Shown: positions 16,283 through 26,815, numbered from the stretch's first letter. The stretch is DNA of 64,000 nucleotides from Anaerococcus provencensis (GCF_000312365.2 NZ_HG003684.1:1-64000); one strand, 5' to 3'. A program made the numbers and translations. Notes: generated from the sequence alone by a model not told the origin.

Positions 16283-18541
16283 ATGCTTAAAAATGGAGTT
16301 TGTCAAATAGAAAAGAATAAATTTAATAAAATGATAAGATTTTTAGATATTAATTATCAGCTTTCGACAGAAGAAGATAAAGAAAGTATTTTTAATGAAT
16401 TTTCTAACTTTTTAAATTACTTTGATCCAAGTGTAGATATTGAACTCTCATATATTAACAGAATAGGGAAAAATGAAGAAATAGAAAAAAATATTAATAT
16501 CCCCTATAGAGATGATTCTTTTAATGAGATAAGGAAAGAATATAGAGAGATGTTAAAAAATCAAAGTGAAAAAGGGAACAATGGATTAAGTAAATATATG
16601 TATATCACTTTTAGCTTAGAAGCACAGGATATAAAAGAAGCTACAATTAGACTTGAAAGAATGGAAATGGATATACTAAATAATTTTAAGAAAATGGGAG
16701 TGAAGGCTTATGTGCTAGATGGATACGAAAGATTAAAGGTGATTCATGATATTTTAAATAAAGATAAAAAATTTACTTTTTCATATGATGATTTAAAACA
16801 TAGTGGTCTATCTACAAAAGATTATATTTCTCCGACTTCTTTTAATTTTTCATCTATAAATCAGTTTAGAGTAGGAGAATACTTTGGAGAAGTAAATTTC
16901 TTACAGATTCTTGCACCAGAATTATCTGATAGACTATTATCTGAATTTTTAGAAGTTGAAGAAAATATGATTGTAACCTTTCATATAAACTCTATCGATC
17001 AAACAAACGCAATTAAAATGATAAAAAGAAAAATTACAGATCTAGATAAGATGAAAATTGAAGAAAATAAAAAAGCTATAAGATCGGGATATGACATAGA
17101 TATACTACCTTCAGACTTGATCACTTATGGAAATGATGCTAAAAGACTTTTATTAGAGCTTCAAAATCATAACGAGAGAATGTTTGTAATTACCATTTTA
17201 TTTACAAATATAGAAAAAAGCAGAAAGAAATTGAGCAACGTAATTTTTCAATTAAACTCTATAGCAGGTAGACATAATTGTGTATTAAAGAATCTTAACT
17301 ATAGGCAAGAACAAGCTCTTATGTCCTCATTGCCTATTGGAAAGAATGACATTGAGGTGAAAAGGGGACTCACTACAAGTTCTACAGCGATATTTATTCC
17401 ATTTACTACAGAAGAATTGTGTTTAGAAGGAGAAAGCTTATATTATGGTTTAAATGCGTTAAGTCGAAATATCATAATGACAGATAGAAAGCTGTTAAAA
17501 AATCCTAATGGTTTAATACTTGGAACACCAGGGTCGGGAAAATCTTTCTCGGCTAAAAGAGAAATTACCAATGCCTTTTTAATTACACAAGATGACATTA
17601 TAATATGTGATCCTGAATCCGAATATGGGAATTTAACTAGAGCATTAGGAGGAGAAGTTATAAGGATATCACCTACTAGTAGAGACTATATTAATCCATT
17701 AGATATAAACTTAGATTATGCAGATGAAGATAATCCATTGTCATTAAAGTCTGACTTTATACTATCATTATTTGAATTAGTAGTGGGAAAAGAAGGACTG
17801 AGTGCAGAAGAAACTTCTGTTATAGATAGATGTCTTCCAATCTTATATAAAAACTACTTTGATAATCCTATACCTTCTAATATGCCAATTTTAGAAGATT
17901 TATATAACTTACTTTTGGAACAAGAGGAAAAAGTAGGGAAAAAACTTGCGGTAGAAATGGAAATATATGTTAAAGGAAGCTTAAATGTTTTTAATCATAG
18001 AACTAATGTAGATACTAAAAATAGAATACTTTGTTATGACATCAAAGAATTGGGAAAGCAATTAAGAAAAATTGGAATGCTTATTGTTCAAGATCAAGTT
18101 TGGAATAGAGTTACAATTAATAGGAATAAGAAAGAAACTAGGTATTATTGCGATGAATTCCATTTATTGTTAAGAGAAGAACAAACAGCAAGTTATTCAA
18201 TAGAAATTTGGAAAAGATTTCGTAAATGGGGAGGAATACCAACAGGGTTAACTCAGAATGTCAAGGATCTTTTAGCTAGTCCTGAAATAGAAAATATATT
18301 TGATAATACAGACTTTATATTGATGCTAAATCAAGCCTCTGGGGATAGGGAAATATTAGCAGATAAACTAAATATATCACTTTACCAATTATCATATGTA
18401 ACCAACTCTAATGAAGGAGAAGGGCTTTTGTTTTATGGAAATACCATTGTTCCATTCGTGGATAGATTCCCTAAAGATACTAAGCTATATAGACTAATGA
18501 CAACTAAACCAGAGGAGTTAAAAGAAAGTTATGAAGAATAA
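16283..18541 (+). CDS. virB4: VirB4/TcpF-type conjugation ATPase; native N-terminus displaced by a -1 frameshift
   Basis: 752 residues as read. Walker A is GTPGSGKSFS (about 414-423), Walker B lies around YYCDEFHLLL (about 618-627), and FRKWGGIPTGLTQNVKDLL is a typical late motif. It powers the mating pore. The family normally carries ~70 residues before Met 16283, and these are present upstream in the same frame (KKSVQDTIPYLRMLKNG) back to 16052 but with no start codon. The likely original start is ATG 16065 (overlapping the PrgI stop), which reads MNQIQKRQQKN and then stops. The two frames join across A-runs at 16078-16096, including A AAA AAT, as if one A were lost. Confidence 0.9.
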   Translation: MLKNGVCQIEKNKFNKMIRFLDINYQLSTEEDKESIFNEFSNFLNYFDPSVDIELSYINRIGKNEEIEKNINIPYRDDSFNEIRKEYREMLKNQSEKGNNGLSKYMYITFSLEAQDIKEATIRLERMEMDILNNFKKMGVKAYVLDGYERLKVIHDILNKDKKFTFSYDDLKHSGLSTKDYISPTSFNFSSINQFRVGEYFGEVNFLQILAPELSDRLLSEFLEVEENMIVTFHINSIDQTNAIKMIKRKITDLDKMKIEENKKAIRSGYDIDILPSDLITYGNDAKRLLLELQNHNERMFVITILFTNIEKSRKKLSNVIFQLNSIAGRHNCVLKNLNYRQEQALMSSLPIGKNDIEVKRGLTTSSTAIFIPFTTEELCLEGESLYYGLNALSRNIIMTDRKLLKNPNGLILGTPGSGKSFSAKREITNAFLITQDDIIICDPESEYGNLTRALGGEVIRISPTSRDYINPLDINLDYADEDNPLSLKSDFILSLFELVVGKEGLSAEETSVIDRCLPILYKNYFDNPIPSNMPILEDLYNLLLEQEEKVGKKLAVEMEIYVKGSLNVFNHRTNVDTKNRILCYDIKELGKQLRKIGMLIVQDQVWNRVTINRNKKETRYYCDEFHLLLREEQTASYSIEIWKRFRKWGGIPTGLTQNVKDLLASPEIENIFDNTDFILMLNQASGDREILADKLNISLYQLSYVTNSNEGEGLLFYGNTIVPFVDRFPKDTKLYRLMTTKPEELKESYEE

Positions 18542-19490
18542 GATAAAAAGTAACTATATTATTAATTTAGATGCATTAGTAGCCTTAAAAGAACTACCTA
18601 ATGAGATATTTGATTGCTGTATTACTTCTCCTCCTTATTATGGATTAAGAGATTATAAAGTTAAAGGTCAAATTGGAAGAGAAGAAAGTCCTGAAGAGTA
18701 TTTAAATAAGTTAGTAGAAGTATTTGACCAAGTAAAAAGAGTATTAAAAAAAGATGGAACTTTATGGATTGTAATAGGAGATTCTTACGTTGGTACTGGA
18801 AGCAAGAAAGAATACAAAGACCCAAAAAATAAGAATGGAAGAACAGGCCAAAAAGTTTCTGTCACGAAAAAATTAAAAGGATATAAGACAAAAGATTTGA
18901 TTGGAGTTCCTTGGCAACTTGCATTAAAACTAAGAGAAGACGGTTGGTATTTAAGAAGTGATATTATATGGCACAAAGAAAATGCTATGCCAGAATCATG
19001 TAAAGATAGACCATCGAGATCATACGAGCATATTTTTTTACTCTCTAAATCAAAAAAATATTTTTATAACTATGAAGCAATGAAAGAACCCATGAAAGAG
19101 ATAAGTAAAAAAAGATATATAAGGGCAAGGGGAAAAGACAATAAGTACCTAAAAGAAAATACAGGTGCTAAAAGACAGAGCATAAATGAAGCAAGAGAAT
19201 ATGGAGAATATATAGGAGATAATGTTCCTCAGTTTAGAAATAGTAGAGATATTTGGACAATAAATACTAATGCCTTTAAAGGAAAACACTATGCAGTATT
19301 TCCACCAAAATTAGTAGAAATTTGTATAAAAGCAGCTTGTCCTAATAATGGGTTAATATTAGATCCATTTATGGGATCAGGCACAGTTGGAATGGTTGCT
19401 ACTAAAATGAATAGAGAATATATAGGAATAGAATTAAATGAGGACTATTGCAAGATGGCTAAAGAAAGGATTGAAGAAAATATGAAATAG
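18531..19490 (+). CDS. Site-specific DNA methyltransferase (N6-adenine or N4-cytosine), orphan
   Basis: 319 residues. The catalytic SPPY (33-36, TSPPYYGLRDY) comes first and the S-adenosylmethionine-binding motif DPFMGSGTVG (278-287) comes near the C-terminus, giving a beta-type motif order. No restriction enzyme gene lies nearby. Orphan methylases on ICEs usually protect incoming DNA from host restriction. It overlaps the end of virB4 by 11 bases, so it is embedded in the transfer operon. Confidence 0.88.
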   Translation: MKNKIKSNYIINLDALVALKELPNEIFDCCITSPPYYGLRDYKVKGQIGREESPEEYLNKLVEVFDQVKRVLKKDGTLWIVIGDSYVGTGSKKEYKDPKNKNGRTGQKVSVTKKLKGYKTKDLIGVPWQLALKLREDGWYLRSDIIWHKENAMPESCKDRPSRSYEHIFLLSKSKKYFYNYEAMKEPMKEISKKRYIRARGKDNKYLKENTGAKRQSINEAREYGEYIGDNVPQFRNSRDIWTINTNAFKGKHYAVFPPKLVEICIKAACPNNGLILDPFMGSGTVGMVATKMNREYIGIELNEDYCKMAKERIEENMK

Positions 19491-19499
19491 GAGGCGTTT

Positions 19500-22040
19500 A
19501 TGAAAAAAGAAAAGGGCAAAATAAATCCTAGAGATGTACCAAAAAGTAAGCTTATATTAGAAAAGAAAAATATAAGTAGCAACACTATAAAAAATAAAAA
19601 AGATTCACCCATTTTATTAAACAAAAATTCTGAAAGAGAAAATAGCACTTTTATGAATGAAAAAGATAGCTACAGACAAGTTTCTGAAGTTGAGAATTAT
19701 GATAATATAAAGAAAACTTCTAGCCACTTTCAAGAACTAGATAATAAATATATACCTAATATTAATGAAAAATCAGATAAGGAAAAAATACAAAGAAAAA
19801 GACAGGAGAAAGTATATAGAGAAAAATATAAAATACTTGATAACTTGAAACAAGATAATGAAGTAGAAGATAAAATTAGAGAAGAAAGAATCAAGAAAGA
19901 AAATGATAGAGTATATGAAAATAGGATAAGTAATTTCAAGAAGAGTTCTAATCATATATCTAAGAATGGAATAAAGAATAAAGATAAGTTAGAAGTTTAT
20001 GACCCATTGTCTAAAGATTTAGATAATGATGGAGTAATAGATCGTTATGATATGGACTTTAGAGATAGTAATATTTCTTATAGAGATACTAGTGATGATG
20101 AAAAGTATTTTTCAAAGTATAGAAATAAAAGATTTCTAAATGACTTTAGAAAGAATAAAGAGCAGTATCAAAGTGACAAACAAGAAAATTCATTTCAAGA
20201 TAAGTCCATTTCAACAAAAATAGAAAGATCTAATGTAAGGGATTATAAAGGTAAGAAGTTTAGGGCAAAAAGTTTATACTTAACAGAAAGTGAAATGGAT
20301 AATAAGAATTATCAGAAACTAAAGACTGGTAAGAACTTAAAGGAAAAATGCTCTGTAGATCTAAATAATAAAAATAAAATTATAGATAATAACAAAAAAG
20401 AAGGTAAAAGAGCTAATTTTAATCTAAATGAAAAATATACAAGAACAAAAAAGGAAAGTTCGAATGTAAAAGAAGGACAAAATAAGTTTAAAGAAGATAA
20501 ATTGAAGGAAGAAGATAAGCTTCAAAAAAATGAAGAAAAGATCTCAAAATTACACTCGAAAAAAGCAAAAAAAGAAAAAGACTTAGTTAAAGATAATAAA
20601 AAAGCAAAAAAAGGAGGATTAGAAAATCCTTTAATTCTTGCAAGTGCAATGGCATCAAACTATCTTTATAGCGGAAAAGAAGATAATGCAGGAATAGATG
20701 TATCATATAAAGTAAGCAGAAGTACAGAGCTTATTGGAAAAAATATTAGACGTAATCGTAGAAAAAAAGCTTTAAAAACTAAAAGAAAATTAGAGAAATT
20801 AGATAATAAAATTCATAAAAAAGAAAGTAGATTATTATTTGAAAAAAATTTTGAAGAATTAAAAAAGTCTAGAGTCTATCAAAATACCAATAAATTGAAT
20901 CGATTTTTTATGAAGAAAAAATTTCAGAAAGATTTCAGAAAAAAACAAGAAGTAAGCTTAAAAAATAGAATAAAAAAGTCTATTACAAATATGAGTAAAA
21001 AGACAGCAGAAGTTCTAAAAAATAAGGGATATAAAAATATTTTTATTGTCCTTTGCATTTTAGGACTTTTTTTCATGCTGTTTAAAGAAATAAGTAATAT
21101 TGGAAGTATTACTTCAGGTATTACAAGTAATGTTATGGCTACAAGTTACTTATCAAAAAAAGAAGTGCTAAGTGATGTAAATAATGAATTTTCAAGTTAT
21201 GAATATGCTTTGCAAGATGAGATAGATAGTATTAAAGAAAATTATCCAAACTACGATGAATATCATATAAAAGGAGATCCAGTAGGTCATGATGTTCACG
21301 AGCTATTTAGTTATTTAACAGCAAGATATGGAGAAATTAAGTCGACTGATGAAATAAAAAAGGAGCTAAAAAAACTCTTTAATCAGATGTACAAAAAAGA
21401 GTATACATCAAAAACTATTACTAAATATGATAAAGATGGAAATCCATACACCTATAAAATATTGACTCTTACCATTACCAAGAAAAGTATTGATAAAATT
21501 GCAAAAGAAGAGTTTGCAATTTATGAAACTAATATGGCTCACTACTTATCATTATTAGAAAATCAAGGAAATATGGGAGATTATTTTGGCTCTGGTTATG
21601 GAGATTTAGGGGATATAGTAGATAATCCAAATTTTGGAAATTCCGGTATAGAGTTTGATGATGTAGCAGTAAGGAGATTATTTGGAGAAGCTGAAAAACA
21701 TATAGGAAAAAGATATGTTTTTGGAGCTAGTGGACCAAGGAATTTTGACTGTTCAGGATTTGTATGTTGGTCATTTACAAAATCAGGAGTAAAGAATATG
21801 CCAAGAACAACAGCTTGGAGAATATATACTGATTATTGTAATCCTGTATCGCCTAGTCAAGCAAAGCCAGGAGATATAATTTTTTTCAAAGGAACATATA
21901 ATTCTGGAACACCAATATCTCATGTAGGGATATATGCAGGCAATGGAATGATGATTCATGCAGGAGATCCTATTCAATATGCAAATATTAACACAAGATA
22001 TTGGAAAGAACACTTTTATGCCTTTGGCAGACCAAGATAG
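19500..22040 (+). CDS. NlpC/P60 peptidoglycan hydrolase of the conjugation machinery (VirB1-like)
   Basis: 846 residues. A very long charged, probably disordered cytoplasmic region (1-500) contains an Asp-rich motif (DLDNDGVIDRYDMDFRDS, about 170-187). One membrane segment (about 512-531) follows, then an extracellular region (about 545-700) and a C-terminal NlpC/P60 peptidase with Cys751 (FDCSGFV) and His808 (SHVGIYAG). It should open the wall locally for the mating channel. The Asp-rich motif recurs in the giant protein at 29245. ATG follows TAGGAGGCG. Confidence 0.88.
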   Translation: MKKEKGKINPRDVPKSKLILEKKNISSNTIKNKKDSPILLNKNSERENSTFMNEKDSYRQVSEVENYDNIKKTSSHFQELDNKYIPNINEKSDKEKIQRKRQEKVYREKYKILDNLKQDNEVEDKIREERIKKENDRVYENRISNFKKSSNHISKNGIKNKDKLEVYDPLSKDLDNDGVIDRYDMDFRDSNISYRDTSDDEKYFSKYRNKRFLNDFRKNKEQYQSDKQENSFQDKSISTKIERSNVRDYKGKKFRAKSLYLTESEMDNKNYQKLKTGKNLKEKCSVDLNNKNKIIDNNKKEGKRANFNLNEKYTRTKKESSNVKEGQNKFKEDKLKEEDKLQKNEEKISKLHSKKAKKEKDLVKDNKKAKKGGLENPLILASAMASNYLYSGKEDNAGIDVSYKVSRSTELIGKNIRRNRRKKALKTKRKLEKLDNKIHKKESRLLFEKNFEELKKSRVYQNTNKLNRFFMKKKFQKDFRKKQEVSLKNRIKKSITNMSKKTAEVLKNKGYKNIFIVLCILGLFFMLFKEISNIGSITSGITSNVMATSYLSKKEVLSDVNNEFSSYEYALQDEIDSIKENYPNYDEYHIKGDPVGHDVHELFSYLTARYGEIKSTDEIKKELKKLFNQMYKKEYTSKTITKYDKDGNPYTYKILTLTITKKSIDKIAKEEFAIYETNMAHYLSLLENQGNMGDYFGSGYGDLGDIVDNPNFGNSGIEFDDVAVRRLFGEAEKHIGKRYVFGASGPRNFDCSGFVCWSFTKSGVKNMPRTTAWRIYTDYCNPVSPSQAKPGDIIFFKGTYNSGTPISHVGIYAGNGMMIHAGDPIQYANINTRYWKEHFYAFGRPR

Positions 22041-22055
22041 AAAAGGTGATAAAAA

Positions 22056-22301
22056 ATGAATAAAAAAATAATCAAAAATATAGAAAAACAAAAAAAGTTA
22101 GTAAAGAAAAAAGAAGATATTGAGTTGGAACTTCAAATCTTAGAAGAAGAACAAGAAGAATTAGAGAATATGGAAGTTATCAAAGAGTTTCGTAGCAAAA
22201 AAATATCCCTTGATGAATTTTTATATATAGTAAGAAAAAATAAGGAAGAAGAAAGAAAAGAAAAAAGTATATGTCAAATTAATGAAGGAGAAGAAAAGTA
22301 A
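22056..22301 (+). CDS. DUF4315-family coiled-coil protein
   Basis: 81 residues, almost entirely a charged coiled coil (KKLVKKKEDIELELQILEEE). The short C-terminal SLDEFLYIVRKNKEEE is typical of the DUF4315 proteins found after the NlpC gene in Tn1549-like ICEs. Function is unknown. Its TAA shares a base with the ATG of the next gene (22301). ATG 22056 follows AAAAGGTG. Confidence 0.75.
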   Translation: MNKKIIKNIEKQKKLVKKKEDIELELQILEEEQEELENMEVIKEFRSKKISLDEFLYIVRKNKEEERKEKSICQINEGEEK

Positions 22302-23863
22302 TGAAAAGAATAGGAAATAGAGTTTTAGCGTTTGGAATGATACTAGCAAGTATTATAAATATATCGCCTATGAGTCATATATACGCTAGTTCAGAAAAAA
22401 GTTTACAAAACACAAATAAAATTGAAGCTGAAATGGTATGTAGCAATGTAGAAAATTTAGAAAAAGAAATTACAGACTTACAAGAGAAGATTAAAAACTT
22501 AAATAAAGATAAAGAGATAAATAAAGATCAAATAAAAAAGCTTCAAGAGAAATTAGATTCATATAAAAACAAGGAAGATAAGTTTTTAGAAGATAAGAAA
22601 TGCCTAGAAAATCAATTATTAGAAAAAGAAAGAGTAATTAAAGGTCTAGAAGAAAAAATATGTGCTCTAGAAAGTAAAGACAAAAAGCAAATAGCTGAGC
22701 TAGAACAGCTAAGAGATGAAGTAAAGAAACTTCAAGAAGAAAGTGAAAAATTAAAAGAAGAATTATCTTCTGCAAAATGGGAATTAGAAGCAAAAGGTGA
22801 AAAGGCAGAAGTTAATGAAAAAAGTTTTAAAGAAATAAGAGAAAAGATTGGTCAATTAGAAAAAGAGATTAAAGAAAAGGATCAAAATATAGAATTAAAA
22901 GAGGAGAAAATAAAGAAAATAGAAGATACTTTAAAGGCAAAAGAAGAAAGATTAGAAAAATTAAAAGACCAAGTAGATAAGGCAAAAGAAGATAAAGAAA
23001 ATTCTTGTGAGAAAGTAAGATCTCATGAAAAAGAATTAGATGAATTAAAATCTAAAGCAGAAAAAGATAAAAAAGAATTACAAGAACAGATAAAAAGCTT
23101 GCAAGATAAGATAGAACAACAAACAAAAGAGTTTGAAAGTCTCCAAAATGACTTAGACAAAAAAATAGAAGAATGTAATAAAAAAATCAGTGAACTAGAG
23201 AAAAACCTAAAGGAAAATAAAACAGGGAAAAAAGAAAAAGCTTTAAATGACAAGGAAAAGCTTGAAAAAACTTTGGATAATCTTAAGAAGAAACAAGCAG
23301 AAATAGAAACAAAACATGATAAAGATGTAGAAGAAAAGATTACTAACAAAGAAGTAGTAGATACTAAAGAAGTTGTTAGTAAAAGAGAGGATAATATAAA
23401 GCCATGTAGTAAGAGTGATGAATTTAGCGTGTTTCAAGTGGGAAAAAATTACTATAATGTCATAAAAGATGGAAAGAAAACTACTGTGTATATGGATGTT
23501 AAGGCATACATTCAAGATGATCATATTATGTTACCTATAAGATATACAGCCTATACTTTAGGATTTAACGTTGAATATGATGACAACAAAAGAGAAGCTA
23601 TATTTTCCAATAAAGAAAATATCGTTCTTCCAAAGAAAACATTGAGATTAAATATAGACACAGGAGTCATGAAAGATAGTGACGGAAATATTTATCATTC
23701 TGATACTAAGCCAGTAATTATAAATGGAAGAGTTCATGCTTCTATTTCAAATATTGCAAAAGCTTTTAATGCAACTTGTGGAGATATAAAAGACGGAAAA
23801 GATCAAAGCATTGAATGGGATAATAACAAAAAAGCAGTATATGTATTTAAAAATATAAAATAA
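22301..23863 (+). CDS. Secreted coiled-coil protein with C-terminal copper-amine-oxidase-N-like domain
   Basis: 520 residues. A signal peptide (about 1-30, ending HIYAS) is followed by some 300 residues of uninterrupted Lys/Glu-rich heptad repeats (about 45-365). A globular C-terminal domain (about 370-515) has the stalk-domain pattern VYMDVKAYIQDDHIMLPIRYTA and GFNVEYDDNKREAIF. Such stalk/CuAO-N domains are wall- or surface-associated modules. It may act as an extracellular spacer or adhesin in mating-pair contact. Translationally coupled to the DUF4315 gene. Confidence 0.75.
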   Translation: MKRIGNRVLAFGMILASIINISPMSHIYASSEKSLQNTNKIEAEMVCSNVENLEKEITDLQEKIKNLNKDKEINKDQIKKLQEKLDSYKNKEDKFLEDKKCLENQLLEKERVIKGLEEKICALESKDKKQIAELEQLRDEVKKLQEESEKLKEELSSAKWELEAKGEKAEVNEKSFKEIREKIGQLEKEIKEKDQNIELKEEKIKKIEDTLKAKEERLEKLKDQVDKAKEDKENSCEKVRSHEKELDELKSKAEKDKKELQEQIKSLQDKIEQQTKEFESLQNDLDKKIEECNKKISELEKNLKENKTGKKEKALNDKEKLEKTLDNLKKKQAEIETKHDKDVEEKITNKEVVDTKEVVSKREDNIKPCSKSDEFSVFQVGKNYYNVIKDGKKTTVYMDVKAYIQDDHIMLPIRYTAYTLGFNVEYDDNKREAIFSNKENIVLPKKTLRLNIDTGVMKDSDGNIYHSDTKPVIINGRVHASISNIAKAFNATCGDIKDGKDQSIEWDNNKKAVYVFKNIK

Positions 23864-23877
23864 AAAAGGAGCTAAAG

Positions 23878-24774
23878 ATGAAGAAAAGCGGAATAAAAGT
23901 AGCCTTAGTGTTACTCTTTATGTTTACAATAATACCAAGTATATCCATGGCAAAAAGTAATGAAAGTGAAATAACGAGTCAACTAAATAATATATATACT
24001 CCAGAAAATAATAAAGAATTAGAAAATTTATTTGATGAAGATGTGTATAATCCTTCTGATGAAAAACAAAAAATACCCTATCAAGAAGTACCTAAAATAC
24101 CAGATAGTAAAAATGTAAAAAGTGAACAAAAAGAAAGATCTATTAATTCATGCCAACCAGCAAAACCTGTAAAAGGAGGGAATACAAAAGCGATTAATTC
24201 TTTAGCAACAAAGGAGAATAAAGCAAGAGGGACAGTATTGGAAAATGTAGATGAAAGTGGAGAAGATCTAACTCCTAAAGTTGGAGATAAAGAAGTAAGA
24301 AAAGAGGGCGAAGAAAATCCTGTAGACGTTAGACAATTTTTAACTTTTCAGACTAAATCAGGCAAGACAATGCACCTTATTATAGATCATTCACAAAACC
24401 AAGAAAATGTTCAACTATTAACAGAAGTTGGTGAGCAAGACCTTTTAAATATGATCGAAGGAGAAAGTGATACTAAATCAAAAGAAGAAAAAGTAGTTAG
24501 AAAAGAAGAGCCTATAAAAAAGGAAGAACCTCAAAAAGAAAAAGAGAAAGAAAAGAAGTCAGGCGTAGGATTATATATTTTTATAGTTCTTATAATGCTA
24601 GTGGGAATAGGTGCAGGATATTATTTTAAAGTTTACAAAAAAAGAGAAGAGGATACTATTGAAGATGATGAAGATTATGACGAATTAGAAGATGATTATG
24701 AATATGATAAAGAAAATGATGAGAAAGAAAGTATAGAAGATACAGAAATTATTCCAGAAGAAGATGATTTTTAA
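23878..24774 (+). CDS. DUF4366/CD1107-family secreted membrane-anchored ICE protein
   Basis: 298 residues. It has a signal peptide (1-25), a disordered Pro/Lys/Glu region, and the family core VRQFLTFQTKSGKTMHLIIDH...VQLLTEVGEQDLLNMIE (about 150-200). A C-terminal membrane helix (about 226-248) and a strongly acidic cytoplasmic tail (EDDEDYDELEDDYEYD) follow. It is usually the last gene of the transfer cluster; role unknown. ATG follows AAAGGAGC. Confidence 0.82.
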   Translation: MKKSGIKVALVLLFMFTIIPSISMAKSNESEITSQLNNIYTPENNKELENLFDEDVYNPSDEKQKIPYQEVPKIPDSKNVKSEQKERSINSCQPAKPVKGGNTKAINSLATKENKARGTVLENVDESGEDLTPKVGDKEVRKEGEENPVDVRQFLTFQTKSGKTMHLIIDHSQNQENVQLLTEVGEQDLLNMIEGESDTKSKEEKVVRKEEPIKKEEPQKEKEKEKKSGVGLYIFIVLIMLVGIGAGYYFKVYKKREEDTIEDDEDYDELEDDYEYDKENDEKESIEDTEIIPEEDDF

Positions 24775-25111
24775 TAATGAGAATTTTTTGAAAAGATGGG
24801 AAGTTTATTCGAGAAAAACATATATGCGAAGGATATAACATTTGAAGAAGTGTTAAATAATGGAATAAAAATTATAAAAATATAGAAACACTCAGATATG
24901 AAACTCAACTATCGTATAACAAGAAGAATCTACGATAGAAAAGTATACGGTTCTTAAAATTTATATTAAAATCTAAAATAATTTGTGAAACTAAGAGAAG
25001 ATAATAGTTTGTTAATAAAAAATAAATAAGTGATGTAGTAAAGGCTATGATAAATTGCGAGCGAAGGAGAAATCTTTCGCTCTTTTTTTATAAAAAATTA
25101 AGGAGGAAAAA
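24775..25111 (+). other. 337-base gap: short ORF, stem-loop and terminator before topB
   Basis: The only ORF is 29 codons (24796-24885, MGSLFEKNIYAKDITFEEVL...), without a good ribosome-binding site and not recognised; it may be a gene remnant. CTATCGTA (24909-24916) and TACGATAG (24931-24938) form an 8-bp stem. A strong terminator, GAGCGAA (25059-25065) with TTCGCTC (25076-25082) and a T-run, closes the gap 23 bases before topB. Confidence 0.6.
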
Positions 25112-26815
25112 ATGAAATTAGTTATAGCAGAAAAACCAAGCGTTGCAATGTCAATAGCAAAGGTTATAGGAGCAAAGAATAAAAAAGATGGATATTATGA
25201 GGGAAATGATTATAGAGTATCTTGGTGTGTAGGTCATCTAGTTCAGATGGCAAATCCTGATAGTTATGATGAAAAATACAAAAAGTGGAGAATTGAAGAT
25301 TTACCTATTATTCCAAAAGAATACAAGTACGAAATTGTAAAGTTCACAAAGAAACAATTTAATATTCTTAAAAAGCTGATGAATAGCAAAGAAGTGGATA
25401 CTATAATTAATGCTTGTGATGCAGGAAGAGAAGGAGAAGCTATATTTAGACTTGTGTATATGAAAGCAAATTGTAAAAAGAAAATAGAGCGTCTTTGGAT
25501 TTCATCTATGGAAGATTCTGCAATAAAAGAAGGATTCAATAATTTAAAAGATGGAAAATACTATGATAATCTTTTTGACTCAGCAAAGGCAAGAGCTATA
25601 GCCGACTGGCTTGTTGGAATGAATATGAGTAGACTTTACTCTTGCTTATATGACGAGAATTATAGTATAGGGAGAGTTCAAACACCAACATTGGCAATGA
25701 TAGTAGATAGAGATTTTGAAATAGAAAATTTTAAAAAAGAAAAATATTATACAGTAGAAATAGAACTTGATAAGTTTTTGCTATCCACTAATAGAATAGA
25801 TAATAGGGTGATAGCTGAACAGCTGATAAATTTAATAGGCAATACAATAAAAATTACAGATTTAGTAAAAAAAGAAAAAATAACGAAACCAGATTTACCT
25901 TTTGATTTAACAACACTACAAAGAGAGTGTAACAAATATTTTGGATATAGTGCAAAACAGACTTTAGATTATGCTCAAAGCCTTTATGAGAAGAAATATA
26001 TAACCTATCCAAGAACAGACAGTAGGTATTTAACAGAAGATATGATTGTAAGCACAATAAATAATATTTTGGGGAAAAATGATTTTGATACAGAGCGTAT
26101 TAAAATTGTATTTAATTCAAAAAAAGTTAGTGATCACCATGCAATTATACCTACAGTAAGTTCATTGAGTAAAGATATATCTTATCTTCCAGAAAGTGAA
26201 GCTAAAGTGTATAGACTAATATTAAATAAACTAAACGCAAGTGTTGGATATCCACTCGTTGAAAATACAACAAAAATTGTAGCTATATTTGATAGCTTTG
26301 AATTTACAAACACTGGCAAAGTAATTAAAGATGAGGGCTTTACAAAGTATTTAAAAGAATATACATCGAAAAAGAGTGAAGATACGATATTTCCTAATGT
26401 GAATATTGGAGATGAACTTGAAATAAAGGAAAAAAATATTAAAGAAAAGTATACTACACCTCCAAAACATTTTACTGAAGATAGTTTACTTAAAGCTATG
26501 GAAATAGCAGGAAATGACGCTTTAGAAAAAGGTATTGAAGTAGAAAGAAGGGGTATAGGGACTCCAGCCACTCGTGCAGGAATAATAGAAAATCTAATTT
26601 ATAAAGGTTATATAAAAAGAGATAAGAGAAATCTTATTTCAACAAGAAAGGGCCTAAACTTAGTATCAATAGTAATAGATGAATTTAAATCACCAAAGAC
26701 AACAGCAGAATGGGAAATGAGATTAAGTGAGATTGCAAATGGAAAAGAAGATAAGGAGATATTTTTAAAAGAAATTGAAGAAGAAATCAAAAACACCATT
26801 GGTAGATGTAAATAG
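25112..26815 (+). CDS. topB: DNA topoisomerase III (type IA) of the ICE
   Basis: 567 residues. The TOPRIM domain starts KLVIAEKPSVAMSIAKVIGA, with the acidic NACDAGREGEAIFR motif near 90-103. The catalytic tyrosine is Tyr299 in YITYPRTDSRYL, and the later RRGIGTPATRAGIIE motif is intact. Type IA enzymes in ICEs resolve intermediates of transfer or replication. It is shorter than most ICE TopB proteins (about 690 residues), ending soon after the catalytic core, so the C-terminal DNA-binding domain is missing or reduced. ATG follows AAGGAGG. Confidence 0.92.
   Translation: MKLVIAEKPSVAMSIAKVIGAKNKKDGYYEGNDYRVSWCVGHLVQMANPDSYDEKYKKWRIEDLPIIPKEYKYEIVKFTKKQFNILKKLMNSKEVDTIINACDAGREGEAIFRLVYMKANCKKKIERLWISSMEDSAIKEGFNNLKDGKYYDNLFDSAKARAIADWLVGMNMSRLYSCLYDENYSIGRVQTPTLAMIVDRDFEIENFKKEKYYTVEIELDKFLLSTNRIDNRVIAEQLINLIGNTIKITDLVKKEKITKPDLPFDLTTLQRECNKYFGYSAKQTLDYAQSLYEKKYITYPRTDSRYLTEDMIVSTINNILGKNDFDTERIKIVFNSKKVSDHHAIIPTVSSLSKDISYLPESEAKVYRLILNKLNASVGYPLVENTTKIVAIFDSFEFTNTGKVIKDEGFTKYLKEYTSKKSEDTIFPNVNIGDELEIKEKNIKEKYTTPPKHFTEDSLLKAMEIAGNDALEKGIEVERRGIGTPATRAGIIENLIYKGYIKRDKRNLISTRKGLNLVSIVIDEFKSPKTTAEWEMRLSEIANGKEDKEIFLKEIEEEIKNTIGRCK

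Noticed and set aside
24796..24885. 29-codon ORF before topB
   Set aside because: No good ribosome-binding site and no recognisable family; kept only as a note in the gap entry.
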